Positions 62,935-64,000 of a DNA stretch of 64,000 nt are shown here, one piece after another. Made by a program: the position numbers and the translations under genes. This DNA comes from Dermatemys mawii (taxonomy: Eukaryota; Chordata; Testudines; Dermatemydidae): the NCBI GenBank assembly GCA_007922305.1, contig ML677335.1, positions 34,739,216-34,803,215 of the forward strand, read 5' to 3'. The notes under the pieces were generated by a model that saw only the letters and a program-made list of their open reading frames with translations, did no database searches and was not told the DNA's origin. Numbering within the stretch: position 1 is the stretch's first letter; each line of letters opens with the position of its first letter.

Positions 62935-63201
62935 CATGTTTACCACCGTCACATTGTTCACTCTGCTTGTGTGTGTGTGCATTCACCCTTTCTTCAACTT
63001 GTCTGAATTGTCTGCTTAAACGATATTAACACATTGTTTCCTTGTACCCATCTGTCTGTCTGTATCTATCTGTTGCCTCTCCTGTGATACTTGGACTGTA
63101 AGCTCCCTGGGGTAGGAACTGTCTTTTTTGTTCTGTATTTGTACAGCACTTACCACTGACCAGGGCTCGTAGATGCTATGACAGTACAAATAAATAACAA
63201 A
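62935..63201 (+). mobile_element. L2-like LINE 3' end
   Basis: In order: 'cattgtttccttgtacccat', 'ctgtctgtctgtatctatct', 'ttggactgtaagctccctgg', 'ggtaggaactgtcttttttg', 'tatttgtacagcacttacc', and the terminal A-rich 'tacaaataaataaca'. I recognise this as the 3' untranslated end of a LINE whose tail is shared by SINEs at 38098 and possibly 56125. Confidence 0.65.
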
Positions 63202-63287
63202 TTATAATACTGAGAAATTGAAGAAAATGTTTATTCTCATAAATTAATGCAAACTGTTATTGTCACTTGTAACTTAAAAACAACACT

Positions 63288-63510
63288 ACTTTGCCTTTCT
63301 ATAGCACTTTTCATCTAAGGTTCTTAAAGCATTACAAATGTTAATGAATTAATCCTCACAACTCTCTGACAATGTAGAGAGCTGTGAAGAAACTGAGAGG
63401 TTATGTTATTTGCCCAAGGCCACAGAGGATGTTTGTGGCACAGTCAGGAGTAGAACCTGGAATTCCTGATTTCATTTTAATCATCAGATCACACTCCTTC
63501 TCTGTTGCAG
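63288..63510 (-). repeat. SINE, MIR/CORE-like, antisense
   Basis: 'tctatagcacttttcatcta', 'gttcttaaagcattacaaat', 'gaagaaactgagaggttatg', 'tttgcccaaggccacagagg' and 'gtagaacctggaattcctga' run from tail to head on the plus strand. The B-box word (ggttctac inverted) is near 63450. Confidence 0.65.
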
Positions 63511-63647
63511 GTTAAAAGATAGTCTGAGAACTAGATTAGTGATAAGCGAATATGTGAGAAACTTGGTGGTTTCAGTGGGTAAAATGCTTTATAAACTTGA
63601 TAAACATGGTAAACTCTCAAAGATCTATAAACTCAGGCAAACATTTA

Positions 63648-63709
63648 GGGTGAAATCCTCACCCCACAGAAATTCTGCCATAGGCTGCAATGGGACCAGG
63701 ATTTCACTC
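63648..63709. repeat. short foldback repeat, GAAGTCAATG family
   Basis: agggtgaaatcctcacccc and gggaccaggatttcactc are inverted copies. Same arms as at 39350. Confidence 0.6.
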
Positions 63710-63796
63710 TACTCTTCTTCCCTTTACCATGACAACAGTTAAAAATGAACTATTATTGATATTCTGATCACCCACCAAACATATTATTTGGCTCTG

Positions 63797-64000
63797 TGTT
63801 AGGATGCTGGGCAAAGGGTTGCTGCTCCCATTAAGGGGAATAAATTAGAGTGGAAGCAGAGAGGTAGCTCTTCCCTCCTGCCTGCATACGGTGAAGGGCC
63901 AACTGAAATGGTGGTGTGAACATGTCTGTGAATAAACTGCACCAGTGGTTACAAACCCTATGGTCTCAGAGTGACTTTGTGAACGTAGCAGAGACGGGAG
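63797..64000 (+). mobile_element. possible LTR, cut by the window edge
   Basis: 'tgtgttaggatgctgggcaa' resembles the LTR start at 28571 (tgtgacagggtgctggacag). 'gtgaataaactgcaccagtg' near 63929 has a good AATAAA and aligns with 'gtaaaaaaattacactggtg' of the other copy. The 3' end lies beyond the window. Confidence 0.45.

Overview
This is vertebrate nuclear DNA, most likely from a turtle (a crocodilian is the next best guess). It is AT-rich, has no bacterial-style gene density, and its recognisable content is almost entirely interspersed repeats typical of chelonian genomes: CR1 LINEs, hAT and Tigger-like DNA transposons, LTRs beginning TGTGAC, CORE/MIR-like SINEs, foldback repeats, and the repeat ending in 'cagactaacac..gctacccctctgaaa'. 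The organism call comes from remembered repeat families, not from a search. I found no intact host gene, no convincing conserved exon, and no tRNA, rRNA or CRISPR. The window looks intergenic or deep-intronic. Open reading frames over 100 codons either lie inside repeats or have no recognisable domain.

Layout. 1-10 kb: two GC-rich non-autonomous hAT elements (800-1466 and 8897-9611) with 8-bp target-site duplications, a foldback near 3.4 kb, and the turtle/crocodilian repeat at 5.2 kb. 10-22 kb: mostly unannotated AT-rich DNA with CR1 fragments, a short minisatellite (14.43 kb) and a 247-bp foldback (16.43 kb). 22-23 kb: a decayed non-LTR reverse-transcriptase C-terminus followed by a tRNA-like palindrome. 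28.5-31.5 kb: an LTR plus a SCAN-like Gag remnant, then a 1.6-kb hAT element carrying two oppositely oriented transposase C-terminal domains. 33.2-34.7 kb: a likely retroelement remnant with many GTACTG/CAGTACC words. 38-46 kb: SINEs and two long, 5'-truncated minus-strand CR1 copies with broken reverse transcriptase. 46.2-46.7 kb: a Tigger-like element split by a CR1 3' end. 49-53.4 kb: a solo-type LTR, a small hAT element, a SINE, and a 1.37-kb LTR carrying a nested foldback. 53.9-54.6 kb: an L2-like LINE fragment. 55.6-64 kb: another foldback, LINE/SINE 3' tails and a possible LTR cut off by the window edge.

No genes work together here. What can be read is transposon history: nesting order, target-site duplications, tails shared between a SINE-like repeat and a LINE, and the inverted double-hATC element. 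That element is the most unusual structure, although it probably belongs to a repeat family present in many copies in turtles.
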